Of a DNA stretch of 64,000 nt, positions 40,402-51,760 are shown one piece after another. The position numbers and the translations under genes are program-made. Within the stretch, counting starts at the first letter, position 1, and each line of letters opens with the position of its first letter. The stretch is from Sarcocystis neurona (lineage: Eukaryota; Apicomplexa; Conoidasida; Eucoccidiorida; Sarcocystidae), in contig KL647307.1 in the NCBI GenBank assembly GCA_000727475.1, positions 1,936,580 through 2,000,579 on the forward strand, written 5' to 3'. The notes beneath the pieces were generated by a model. The model saw only the letters and a program-made list of their open reading frames with translations, did no database searches and had not been told where the DNA came from.

Positions 40402-41122
40402 NNNNNNNNNNNNNNNNNNNNNNNNNNNNNNNNNNNNNNNNNNNNNNNNNNNNNNNNNNNNNNNNNNNNNNNNNNNNNNNNNNNNNNNNNNNNNNNNNNN
40501 NNNNNNNNNNNNNNNNNNNNNNNNNNNNNNNNNNNNNNNNNNNNNNNNNNNNNNNNNNNNNNNNNNNNNNNNNNNNNNNNNNNNNNNNNNNNNNNNNNNN
40601 NNNNNNNNNNNNNNNNNNNNNNNNNNNNNNNNNNNNNNNNNNNNNNNNNNNNNNNNNNNNNNNNNNNNNNNNNNNNNNNNNNNNNNNNNNNNNNNNNNNN
40701 NNNNNNNNNNNNNNNNNNNNNNNNNNNNNNNNNNNNNNNNNNNNNNNNNNNNNNNNNNNNNNNNNNNNNNNNNNNNNNNNNNNNNNNNNNNNNNNNNNNN
40801 NNNNNNNNNNNNNNNNNNNNNNNNNNNNNNNNNNNNNNNNNNNNNNNNNNNNNNNNNNNNNNNNNNNNNNNNNNNNNNNNNNNNNNNNNNNNNNNNNNNN
40901 NNNNNNNNNNNNNNNNNNNNNNNNNNNNNNNNNNNNNNNNNNNNNNNNNNNNNNNNNNNNNNNNNNNNNNNNNNNNNNNNNNNNNNNNNNNNNNNNNNNN
41001 NNNNNNNNNNNNNNNNNNNNNNNNNNNNNNNNNNNNNNNNNNNNNNNNNNNNNNNNNNNNNNNNNNNNNNNNNNNNNNNNNNNNNNNNNNNNNNNNNNNN
41101 NNNNNNNNNNNNNNNNNNNNNN

Positions 41123-41156
<34 letters not shown>

Positions 41157-44100
41157 TGAGGCCGACGCAGTAGGATGTATTTCATCAAACTCGGGTGGTT
41201 CTATTGATTCATCATGCCCATATATTCAAGGCTAGAAGTCCTGACAATGCATTGAGCGACGCTGTAAAACCCCAAGTTTCGCAGTCGGCCTGTGTGCTGT
41301 CGTGTTGGGTGCGCTACAGGTAACAGAGCAAATTTGCAGGCACTCTCCTCGTCGGCTGCTGGAGAGGGCCGTTCTTCAACAGTGGCTATATCAACAGGTG
41401 CGGCGCCAGATGCGTTGAAAGACACCGAACAGCGGCGCCTTACTTCCAGTTTATTGAGTGAGAGTGCTCGAGGGAGTAGGTCACTTCAGCCGACGTTGGG
41501 CGCACCAGGTGCTCCTTCAATCAAAGGTGGAAAGCAGGATTTCGCAGTTTCTCTCTCTGTGCCACACTCTCCTGTTGGGCTTTCTAGTCTACTTAGCAGC
41601 CCCTGCAGCAGCAGGCCTCCAACACTCCTATCGCGTCGGACGGGTGACTGCAACTTACGACCCAGTGGCAATAACTTACTGGAAACAGCGGTGGCTGAAG
41701 CGGCTGGATGCCGTGGCAACTCACCCCGAGAACGTCCCGTTGAGCCCCGGCTACTACATGAGCATCATAGACTTCTTCTGTCGTTCCCGCACGAATCTGA
41801 TGCCGACTCTGAAATTCTGAAAGGATGTCACAGCCTCGGAACTACACCACGTATCACTGTTGTAAAAATAGGTGGAGAAAAGCAAAACAACACCACCGAC
41901 AGCACTAAGGAGCGGCGGCTTTCCGCAGTGGACGCGGCAGCTCGTGTCCTTGTTTCAGCGGCAGCGGGAAGCAAGGCGGAACTGCTCTTGCAGCAGCTGG
42001 GAAACGAAGAGCGTGAGGTGTTCCGCTGTGCGTCTGCGCCCCCAGGAGAGAGCGCGGCGTCATTACTATACCCCTCAGACTTCACGCCTGTTACCCCGTC
42101 CGCGCAAGCGGGTCTCGAACGTGCTGACCCATTCCAAAAACAGCGGTCACCTGCCCAAGATGACCACGCCGCAGAACAGAACACTAGCGAGAGCCACTCT
42201 AGCAGCTCCTACCCTGAAGGTACACAGCATCCGCAGATACCACAGAAAACCCTTGCGGCACCAGCGCCGGAGCAAGGACAGAGTAACAGCATATGCGCTG
42301 CTGAAGAGGAGGACGTCGGGGCCGGGTCGGCTGGAGAATCATTCAACAAGAGGTGCTCCGCTTCGTCCAACACCGCCTCTGTTCCTTGTGAGCCGACTAC
42401 GCAGCAAGTCGGATCGACGTCCACGTGGACGGACGGAACGAATGCATCCGAACTTCAACAGCAGCAGCGACATCCGGAGTGCGCCCCTCAGGTGGAAACG
42501 AACGACGCCACTCATGGAAAGAGCCCCTTCACTGCCAGTAGATTCCCGGTGAACTCCTGGGTGGAGGCACCTGCTCTTGTGAGCGGCGGAGGTGGCGGAT
42601 ACCCTCTGCTGTACAACGCCCCGGCGTCAATGATACCTGGTCGCCAGTAAGTACCTAACCAGAGGTAGTTTCGACCGTCACAATCCCATGAAGTCCGGCT
42701 ACCGACAACAACTATTGTTCTTGTGTGTGCGACGAACTTACCAGCAGCGAACAAGCGTCGCGTCCTATGTTTCGTTCTACACACATACTCGGTTGAGATT
42801 TCTGGGAGCTGCAGTGCTGGCTATTACTTATTGAAACATTCGCCAGCAGTGTAAGGCCGGGGGGGGCCGTAGGTACCACTGCAGCACGTATGCGTCCTGT
42901 AAGCCCTGCGGGTTCTCAAGAGACTGTCCACACGCGCGGAACGTTGAATCCACGCGAAAGTGTGCACTGCGTGCTCGTCTGTGTCGGTGAGACACATGCA
43001 CTATCCAGACGCCAAACATGCGTGATTAACACAGCGCATCGCTCCCCAAAAGACGGTGCGGATGTGTGTCCGGCGGGGTGTACAGGATGTGCTTACCCAC
43101 GGCAGCCATGCCTGGCTGCTGGGAGGACGACCACGCTGCTTTCTTGGTGACCCGACGGGCTGCTGACGTTGCTGGAGCGATGGCAGCAGCTTACGCCCCT
43201 TCGACCCCGCACTCAGGTGTGATTCTGGGACCTCCGCCAATGGTAATTCCTTTGGGAGCTTCCGTCGCGGCTGAGATACAGCACCAGGCTATGCGGGCAG
43301 CGGCTGGAGCTTTCTTTCTTCAGCATCAGTCCGCCGCTGCAGCTGCAGCTGCTGTTGCAGCCAACCGCGGAGAATCTAACGACTGGGTACGGCCTGCAGT
43401 GACGCAGACACTTGGACGTGGCGCCGGTGAGAGAACACGAGCTCGAATTATGACACGACTTGCTGCGCCCGTTCAACTTGATGCCTTTAGTGAGTCTTAA
43501 GGCCTCTCTTCCAAGTTCACGTTTCCTTGTTTACGTTTTCCGGACAATCCATAGCAAATGGGGTCTGTTTTTGTTCCGCTGCCACCTTAACATTTGCAGA
43601 GGCAGCGTGTATGTTAGTGTCGCAAGCGAGTGAAGCTGAAACTGTGTGATGCTGTATCTGTGTCACTCGTATACAACAAATCGAAGCATACACCGAGGTA
43701 ACTTATACTGTGGTCTCTTGCGATCCGGCGTCATATAAGACCGTCGTGTAAAGCAGCAGCTGTGAAGCAATTGTTGTGGTGATGCTGCCTAATTCAGGAG
43801 GAGGTGTTTTCTACGGTGGAGGTGGCGCTTGCTACGGCGTAGGCGGTGTGGGCCTGGGCAACGGCTATCCCAATGGAGGAAGATATTTTCCGGAGGACCC
43901 GCTGGCGGCAGCTGCGACTTTTGCTGCTGTCGACTCCTACAACTGGGCGCGCGCCCACAGCTTCTCGGGGGGACCGTTAGGGTATCACGACGGGCAGTCG
44001 TTTGCTGGGGGAAGTGCCGACTTCAACATCGCCCATCCTGGCGGCGGGATGGAGGATCTGTCAAAGTTACAACAGCTTCAGCAAACATCGCCCACTTGGG

Positions 44101-47100
44101 TACTAGATGGAAGTGAAAATCCTGAGAATATCGCTGACGGTAGAGACAGTCGTGGACCGGAAGCCTCCAGGAGCAACAGCAGTCTGAGGCTGACCAGTGC
44201 CAACCGCGAAAAACAACAGACGGCAGACCCTTCTACAAAAGCAGACAAAGGACTAGAAGAGCCCTTTGACAAAGCTCTCAGCAGCACCGAAGATAGGGCC
44301 AGCCGCGGTGGATGGACAACTCCATCGTGTGACTGGTCAGGCGATAGACAAGCTGAAACGGGTGATGGTCCCGCTGCTCTGGGGGCGAATAGTTCAGCAG
44401 GAAAGGAGTCGCGGTGTGGACTTCCAGGTGATTCGGGGGAAGAGGTGGAGGATTCCCGCCTGCAAGGAGGAATAGAAGCAACGCTCACCAGAGAACGTTT
44501 CAAAGGCCACGTCGCTACTTTGGCTCGAGACCAGGTCGGGTGTAGGCTGCTGCAGCGCCTCATTGGAGAGGGTGGTGATCCTGAAGACGTGCAAATTGTG
44601 TATGACGAATTGCTGGAAGACGGAGCCGAACTGATGCTAGATCCTTTTGGGAATTATCTTGTTCAAAAGCTCTTCGAAGTTGTCTCCGAAGATCAATTTC
44701 GTACCTACCTCACTAGGGCGAGTCCCCAACTTGTCAAGGCGTGCCTCAGCACCCACGGCACGCGCTCAATTCAAAAAATCGTAGAAGTCATTGCGAAGCA
44801 AGTATGTCTTCCTTCTTCGTGAGGGGTGCAAACGCCTGCGGCGGGCACTCAATCGCCTCCGCTGTGCTGTTGTGTCTTAGACATTTAAATGTCCTTGCTT
44901 GCGCGTACACTTTTGTGGTACTGGTAGTTGGCAGCCTCAGCTTTCAATCGCCCTCGCATCTGCCAAGGTGCTTCAGTGCTTCGCATATTCGTAGCAGTGC
45001 ACTAAGAAAGTGCTAGATTTGCAGTGGACAGTAAGACTCCTTAGAGTTTCGACCGACGACATGAAGTCACCTGCGTTGCTACGAATACGTATCTGGTGAC
45101 GCGGTTTACGTGTATGAAGGTTACTGCATTGCTACGAGTGCGTATTCTGTGACACCGTTTACGAGTGTGCGTCGAAGGCGGTGTGTACAGATTTTCGGAC
45201 ACTGTTTGTTGTAGGTGGTCGTCTGACGGACGTTCTGTTAACGCATCTAGCAGCGTAACGGAACACACGTTATCGTTGTCAATTACTCTCTACACAGTAG
45301 ATACTACCTAGATTTGACATAGAGTGAATATAATAAAGATAATCATGATACTCGGGAATTCTTCGCGGCATGACATTGAAGGCAAGTAAGTGCAAAGGTA
45401 AGAAAGTTAATAGAATGCTGCTAAGGAATACAAAATACCATATATTAAGATATGAAGAATTTAGTGTAATGGCAGTCCAAATATTATGTGTATCTCCGAA
45501 CATATCTTTAGAATAATATATAAATGCACAGAGTGTTAATATTACAGCACCGTCCGTCGCCTGTGAATTCTATAAACTGTGTGTAACAGGCTGACCCCCG
45601 GCCGGCTTTGAAGATTTTTGTGGACGCTGTGGAGCCTGCTCTACCTGCCTTGGTTCGGGACAGCAACGCAAACCATGTAATACAGAAGGCACTGTCTACG
45701 CTGCCTCCTTCCTATTGTGACTTCATTTTTTCCCACGTGGAGGCTCACTGCGTAGCAATCTGCAAGGAGCGACATGGCTGCTGCGTTGTCCAGCGCTGCA
45801 TCGACGCAGCAGGGAAGGGCAAAAAGGTAAGAAAACTCTTCAGGAAGTCCTTCGTGCTGAGGCATTACGCAGGAGGTTAGAAACGACTACAACGTGTCTG
45901 CGTAGACGTAGCTATCAACCGGCACTGACAAATTGAGAGCAGAAATTGAGAAAGTTTGTACGGACTTTTTCGATTACTTTCGAAAGGAAGTTTTGGTTAG
46001 AGAGCATATATCTTTCCCTTGAAACTGTCCGTGATAGGTTCCGCGATGTAATTTGCGGACTACATTGTAGAACGCCGTCCACTGCAGCTTTCGTGTTTCC
46101 CTGGAGTCGCAGGAAGTTGGGTGGTGGTGTTTCGCGTTTTTTGAGACTTGTATACTTGCTTATTGGTGTGCACGAGGTCTATTCGCTGATGTAGCCACCA
46201 CGCGGTGGTCGTGGGAAATTGACATATGGGCAGTCTGTTTCACGCAGTGATGCTTGATACACCCATTTGTATCAGGCACCTCCTACGTATTCGTAATCTG
46301 ATGCAGTCTGTGTACCCCTCCGGTGGCGTCCATATTTTTTCCCTCTTTGCTCTCGCTCCTGTGCCGTGGGCAGAAGCGTCTCCTGGCAAGAATAAGCAAG
46401 AACGCGGTGGAACTCGTGCAGGACTCGTTCGGAAACTACGTGGTACAATATGTCCTCGATCTCCGCATACCTGTAAGTGAACATATGCTGACACTATTCT
46501 AGGAAGTGTTGGAAAGAACGGGATATGACGCACATACGCTCTGTACAATCCACTGCACGGATATAAGAAGTTGTTTCATTGCCGTACACGTGCAAAAAGA
46601 GAATTGTTCCGGAACTTCAGAAAACTGAATGATGATGCATATCGTGTTCTTTGTCTTCTCTTTTGCTTATGGCCTTGTGGGCTGGTCAGACGGCAACAGA
46701 GTCTATCATGGCCAGTCTGAAGGGGAAGATATACGCTCTCTCCAAGCAAAAGTTCTCTTCGAACGTCGTCGAAAAAGTCCGTACAGATCAACCGTTCAAA
46801 CCTCTGCCGTTGGTAGTCACAATCGCTTGATAGCAGTCGCTATTGGCCTGCGGTAGCTTCAGAGGTGTATCTTCTCGGGTAGAGCACGTAGTGATTACAC
46901 GCTCTGTTTTACCCCAGATCAGTCGCTTCCAAAAGTCATCGCAAACAGACTTGACGGCGCCTAAGGTACTGGTTGTATTCGTGGTAAAACTGACAAAAAG
47001 TCCGTCGTTGGACGTACTACTGTGGGTGCTTTTAGTGTCTCGTACATGGAACTCCCACGCAAGTCCGCGAGATCGTCGATGAGCTGCTTGAGGGTGGGGA

Positions 47101-48730
47101 AGACAGATTTCGAGGCCTTCTGCTTGACCAGTTCGGAAACTACGGTAAGCTTCAGTCGAATCATGAATTGCATGTGAGCCGTGTAATGACGGTGTGGAGA
47201 CCCCGGCGCAATTTACTACAGGAGGTGCACAGTAAGAACTTGCACTTAGGTAGCACTAGCCATACGGCTGGTGAATTTTCAAGGATCGTCCACCTGTGCT
47301 AATCGGACTGCAAGTCCCTCTCAAGAATCTGCAGAACGCTGAACACGTCGTCATATCAGTCCTCAGCAACTGACTGTATGGTCACAGTGGATGCTACCAG
47401 ACCGCCGTCTACACAATGTTACCGCACATGCGGAACACTCGGTTCTTATCTTCAGTTTCTCAGGCTTCACACCTTTGATATGTGTGACCCCGCATCTGCA
47501 CGGAGTGGTTGATAATATCGGGTGGCGACAGTGGGCACACAGGTGTCGCAGACACGTGATTCCGCGTCTGCCCGAAGTCGCAGATAATATAGGCTACCGA
47601 AAGCTGCGTGCCTGTCAAATGTTCTCATTTCATTTTTGGGCGAATCATTTAGTCTTAGGCGTCACTCCTCATTTGCAAGCCACGACGTGCGTGTGCGTTC
47701 AGTCGTGCAGCGAGCGTTGACAGTGTCACATCCTGCGGGGCAGGAGATGTTGCTGCGAGCGATTTCCCCGTGTCTGCCTCACCTGAGACGAACCTCAGCC
47801 GGCGGCTGTGTGGCCCACCGGTTGGTGAAGCGATTTCCGTCATTGGGTTCGTCGCCCAACGCAGTCCACTGTTCGTGTACGGTACCGGGACGATCTGCGA
47901 CCTCACCTGCCCTCATCGATGGTACCCGGACGAAGGACTCAGCTCCAACGCTCACCTGTTCAACTGGAGTTGTCGAATGTGAAGACCTCCTGCACAGACC
48001 AAAGCAGCAAAACCCATCGAGCCACAGGCTTGATTGTCAACCCTCCAAATGCAATATGGGTGCCACAGGGACAACGTGCAGCGGCACGCAGAGCCGGATA
48101 CCAGAAGAGAGAACAGAAGAAAGAAAGTCTACCTGGCAGACAATCTCTAAGACACACAAGAGAGAGACGCAGCAGAGAGGCACTGTTGTTCAGTCGTCCT
48201 CTTCAAGGCGGCGAGCGCCGGACTCTTGTACGATCGCCTGGGCGCCAGTCTCCCGAGCGGTAGGGATTTCCACAGGAGTTCATAGTGGCGAAACGAAACG
48301 TACTGGTGCTCTTGCCTCTGACCACGACAACGACAAACGTGGGGGGACAGGTCGGTCAAGTTTCTGGGTTGGCGGAAGCGCCCTCGAAGCCCACGGTGGG
48401 TGCTGCTCTGGCTCCACCGGTTGCGGGCACCCGTCGGTAGTCGAGGTGAAGTCAGTGGGTCCCAGAGACGGAGAGAGATGCGCCAGCCGTAGTAGCACAA
48501 CTACATCACAGGTTGTGGCCCTGAAAGCACACGAAATAGTAGGCCACAACGTTGATTTGTGGCCCAATTCAGAAGCTGGAGGCCGGGTGATGCTGACACA
48601 GGGGCAACAACTTAGTGGAAACTCAACCGCAGGATCTACCACTACCACAGCTGTTCCTCGGTCAGGAAGGAAACCTTCAACCAGGAGACACAATAAGCAT
48701 CGTCCTGCCAAGCCTCTTCATGTTTCTTAA
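38205..48730 (+). CDS. PUF1: Pumilio (PUF) family RNA-binding protein
   Basis: PUF proteins bind UGUA-containing elements, usually in mRNA 3' UTRs, and mostly repress translation or destabilise the message in the cytoplasm. Ten exons keep phase at every junction: 38205-39520, 39808-40226, 41320-42646, 43086-43489, 43798-44801, 45590-45826, 46374-46472, 46690-46776, 47036-47144, 47703-48730 (2,009 residues). Residues 1 to about 1385 are disordered, Ser/Ala/Gln-rich, with a poly-Ala run in exon 2 and a Gly-rich start to exon 5. The PUF domain spans about 1388-1714 with eight repeats; their base-contact cores are CRLLQ, NYLVQ, TRSIQ, NHVIQ, CCVVQ, NYVVQ, SNVVE and NYVVQ. The tail of about 295 residues is basic and Ser/Thr-rich. 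The ATG at 38,205 follows an in-frame stop at once. The symbol is by analogy with the coccidian eight-repeat Puf protein; the family is certain, the paralogue name less so. Confidence 0.93.
40332..40401. repeat. GT microsatellite left of the assembly gap
   Basis: A nearly pure (GT)n run, interrupted by TTCG and TTTCG, continues into the string of N. It lies in intron 2 of the PUF gene. Confidence 0.95.
40402..41122. other. Assembly gap (721 N) in PUF intron 2
   Basis: Undetermined bases flanked on both sides by GT microsatellite, so the assembly probably failed in the repeat. The exon before (ending 40,226, phase 1) and the exon after (starting 41,320) join in frame. No coding sequence has to be missing, although a hidden exon of length divisible by three is possible. 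Confidence 0.99.
41123..41156. repeat. TG microsatellite right of the assembly gap
   Basis: A (TG)n run resumes directly after the gap, in intron 2 of the PUF gene. Confidence 0.95.
45077..45170. repeat. 53-bp diverged tandem duplication in PUF intron 5
   Basis: TGCTACGAATACGTATCTGG at 45,077 is repeated at 45,130 as TGCTACGAGTGCGTATTCTG. Both are followed by GTGACR and CGGTTTACG/CCGTTTACG. Two units are seen, in the intron just upstream of the mitochondrial insert. Confidence 0.7.
45283..45555 (-). pseudogene. cox1: Nuclear copy of mitochondrial cox1 3' part (NUMT)
   Basis: On the minus strand an open frame reads through MFGDTHNIWTAITL, then FLSSILLTFLPLHLLAFN and VMPRRIPEYHDYLYY, and ends GSIYCVES before a stop. 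The MPRRIP-Y-D block is a hallmark of the C-terminal part of cytochrome c oxidase subunit I, and the leucine-rich segment before it fits a late transmembrane helix. The stretch is visibly more AT-rich than its surroundings. It lies antisense within intron 5 of the PUF gene (44,802-45,589). The upstream part (VILTLCAFIYYSKD) extends to about 45,555; the exact ends are uncertain. It cannot make a functional subunit: it is only the 3' end of the gene, sits in a nuclear intron and has no targeting sequence. Nuclear fragments of mitochondrial DNA are known to be common in Toxoplasma and its relatives. Confidence 0.85.
45957..46038 (-). pseudogene. Inverted decayed copy of PUF exon 8 inside intron 6
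   Basis: The minus strand here matches exon 8 (46,690-46,776) and its donor over about 82 bases. Both contain TGTACGGACTTTTTCGA when read antisense, and similarity continues to CTATCA. By eye identity is about 80% with one 2-base deletion. Translated, the copy preserves FKGKIYAL and, after the frame shift, NFLSKVIEKVRT, the counterpart of the exon 8 sequence FSSNVVEKVRT, so it derives from PUF repeat 7. The 2-base deletion and a TAA in the continuing frame make it unable to code. It lies about 650 bases upstream of exon 8 in the same transcript and in the opposite orientation. Confidence 0.85.
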
Positions 48731-50059
48731 TCATAAGTGATGCAGGCGGTTTATATACATCTCGCAGTGCGCCTCACGGCGTCTTTGTGTCGATGACTTG
48801 CACGACGTTGAATATGTTGCACTGAAGGGAGCGTCGGTCGACCCCTTTCTCGCACGCTTTAACATTGGCTTTGCCTAGTAGCGACCCAATTACGCCACAG
48901 GAGCGAACTGCCGGTGCGGCAGGTTCTGGGGCCCCATCAGCTCGTTAGTGGCAGTGAAGTTCTTCCTACGTAGTAGTTACATACCAGCCAAATCATGGAA
49001 TATCATTTCCGCTTCGAGCGGTAAAAAATAGTAATGCATCCAGACCATCCAGCGTGTGCGTTAGAGCATCGCGGTGTTCATAATCAACAGACATGATCAT
49101 CGTGGGACAATATTATTCAGCAGGTACTGTGTAGTTTTCCCAGGTTTAACCTTGCGACAAAAGTTTACTTTAGACGTAGTCAACACGCGTAGTCTGCGAC
49201 CGTCAGGTTTCCCGGCGCTACAGTTGAATGCGGTCGCAGCTGGTGCGCCATGAATATTTCGCGTGAACGACATCGTACGAAGGAGCCGCGCTGGTATAAT
49301 GGCGTATCAATGTGGCGAGGTACTTGTGAGCGTGGTGTTTGTGCGAGTCTGCGGGAATGGTGCTTAAAGCCGTACTGTGTCCATATTTTGTCTCCGTGTC
49401 CATGCAGTGGCTTGTAATTGTCATTGCATTGCGTGCCCCACGCGGACTTACTCAAGGCAGGTTATCTTCCGCTGGATGAGAATTAAAAAAAAGAACTAAC
49501 AGTGCCTCCGAAGTGGCTGCAGAAGCTGGCACTTTATAGTGCTCAAAATGACAGCACTTACTTATCTGGTGAATAGGGTTTCCCCTCCGCAGAGACCGAA
49601 ACAATTGCGAATTTTGCGGCGGAGCCCAAAGCTTGCTGTATTCAGCTGCCTTCAACCCGCGAAATTCACACACTCCGCACGTCGGATTATAAGAGCTCTT
49701 GTTCATCTTGTTTTTAGTTGAATGATGGTGTAACTGTGCTACACACGCTTTGTGGTGGAGGACTGTCAGCAGTGCACTGTATTTAATGGATTCCTTCGTG
49801 TAATGGTGATTGCTTTACGCTGTTTCAGTACTAGTGCTCAGGTGCGGTGCATTTGATTTTAGTCCGCCAGTAGAGCTTGCGTGGCTTGTTCTTTAACCGT
49901 CGACCACGTAAGACCACACAATCGTGGTTTTAGGGAGGGAAGCTGTACCAACTAATTCGCTTGACTTACGTCGTGAAGTGGTATTACGTGTTTACCAAGC
50001 TGTGGTTGTGCTACGAGGGTAGCTTTTTGGTGCGATAAATGTATTGTGTCGTTGCTTAC
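48731..50059. other. PUF 3' flank, no gene seen
   Basis: Expected to hold the PUF 3' UTR. No UGUANAUA site was noticed in the first kilobase, and there is no recognisable ORF or RNA gene. Confidence 0.4.
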
Positions 50060-50217
50060 GCGGATCGAAAAATGCTTGAAGACGTCTCAGTGCAGCGGCG
50101 TGCTCCGCCTGCGCTACCTGTTTTAGGTGTGTTCTTTCATCGTCGTGTGCGTGCAACAGCCGCTGAGGAATAATGCGGTTCTCTTGAGGAAGGTTATCTA
50201 CCTGACTTTCAGTAGCC
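50060..50217 (-). CDS. Candidate coiled-coil exon on the minus strand
   Basis: The minus strand reads ATESQVDNLPQENRI, then LLHAHDDERTHLKQVAQAEH and AAALRRLQAFFDP, a charged helical sequence with coiled-coil character. It is bounded by a possible acceptor (TTATTGAG, or CAG eleven bases further in) and a good donor GC|GTAAGC at 50,060. No partner exons were found on the minus strand nearby, and all recognised neighbours are on the plus strand. It may be an exon of an unseen gene, a relic, or an inverted copy of an exon elsewhere. Confidence 0.35.
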
Positions 50218-50870
50218 CTCAATAAATAGATTCTGTCGGTGTTACACCGTGTTTGTGCAGTTCAACAGTGATCAAGTGAGCACATTGTCCTGCTAGTTGA
50301 AGTGGAACAACTTAAAACTGGCCCCAGATAGATTTGCTCCCGAGGTACCCTGTACCAGCCCGGCAGTGCTATTCACTATTAGTCAAGTGTGAGTGTCATT
50401 TTCGAGAGTGTGAAGTCAGCTTCGGCTGACCACGTGCTGATGACACCAATTACTCCTGCATCGTGGTCGACGGGGAGCGTGCACTGCTACCTGACAAGAT
50501 TTGTACCCTGATGCGTTGTGAATATTTGAGCTGGACTCTGGGTGTCTTAGGAGTAAATGGTCACCTATTGGAGAGATCACATCAACTTAGACTCAGTAGT
50601 GCGAACACAGATACGACTCTCCCTCTTCAAGTATGCACTTCTGTGTGCCGCCTTTCAGCAACACTCGTTCCCTTGTGTACTCGAAACATGGTAGCTGAAC
50701 AAGTTTAGCACAGGGTACGCGTCCCTATTCAAGTCGCACATTTCATTTTTGCATACTCTACGGTATGAGGCTTTCGGGCAGTGCTAGTATAGGCAGTCTG
50801 TTTTGCAGCTTCTCTGTATACTGCAAGCTCGTTACTAAACTTGTGCGCTGTAACCCATACGGTGTTTCAG

Positions 50871-51033
50871 GACGAAACCTGGACGAGCTGGAAGCGTGCG
50901 AAAAGGCGCATTCGGCGGAGCTTGACCGAATTCTTGTTTCCACCCAAGCTCAGGCGTCCACTTTTCTTGAGCAATTGTACACCCGCGTATCTGGGTGTGG
51001 TTTCGTGGTGACAGGACGAAACCTGGATGAGTT
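50871..51033 (+). CDS. Candidate coiled-coil exon on the plus strand
   Basis: After acceptor TGTTTCAG the frame reads RNLDELEACEKAHSAELDRI, then STQAQASTFLEQLYTRVSG, and closes with a second GRNLDEL before donor TT|GTAAGC. The exon would be 163 bases, entering in phase 1 and leaving in phase 2. The helical, charged character fits a coiled coil. It may be an upstream exon of the coiled-coil gene starting at 54,966, but no phase-compatible link was found. A weaker donor at 50,999 would end the exon before the second GRNLDEL. Confidence 0.4.
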
Positions 51034-51760
51034 GTAAGCTGGAACAAATTAGGGCGGTGACTCGCGCGTAATGCATCCCTTTACTATGCATCCCTTTACT
51101 ATGGTAGAGGAGTGTCGTAGCTCCGTGCATGGAAACAGCCGCTTGTAAACAGGGCTTCCACAACAACTTGAAGCCACGCCGTGGCGAGTTCCCGTGTGTG
51201 ATGCTCAGGGGAACACTCGGTAACAAATGTTAGAGTAAGGCACTTGAACAGAATTGCCACCAGACATGACTACGGCACAGACAGGATTCTCAGTGTATGA
51301 AGGACCTCCAAGTATGTGCGTATTTTACAACGCAGCTTCACCGAGTAGCGTGCCATGTAAAAGTAAGGCCACAAGCGTTATCTTGTGTGCATCTCCATCT
51401 TTCCATCCTTACCGTGTAAGACTGGGATTATTCTCTGGTGCGGTAGGACATTACTTTCAATGGCATTTTAGATCTTCGTGAGTCACGCTTTTGCTGTTTC
51501 ACATCCGACTCGCCGCTGACGTAGTAACTCAGCTGCACAAAAAATATCTGGCCTGTTGTCGAACTTTACCAAAGCAAGATCCTTCGTTCTTAGCACTACG
51601 AAAAGGCGGTGGCGATCGTAAATGCGCAGGTTGTTTATTTCAGAATGTATTCCCCAAATTGTATCTGTTACACGGGTAGAGGATCTGAGCTCACCGCGCG
51701 TGCACAGGCTTGCCTGCGTCAACTACTGAAAACCCCCTACGGCCAACCTCTTGTAAGCAT
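51034..51760. other. Noncoding stretch with one possible mini-exon
   Basis: A 15-base tandem duplication (CATCCCTTTACTATG, twice) lies at about 51,073-51,102. Between acceptor GTGCACAG and donor GTAAGC, 51,711-51,755 would encode ACLRQLLKTPYGQPL, but no partner is known. Nothing else was seen. Confidence 0.3.

Noticed and set aside
40246..41235. Open frames running through the N gap
   Set aside because: They are artefacts of translating N and GT repeat. The region is intron 2 of the PUF gene.
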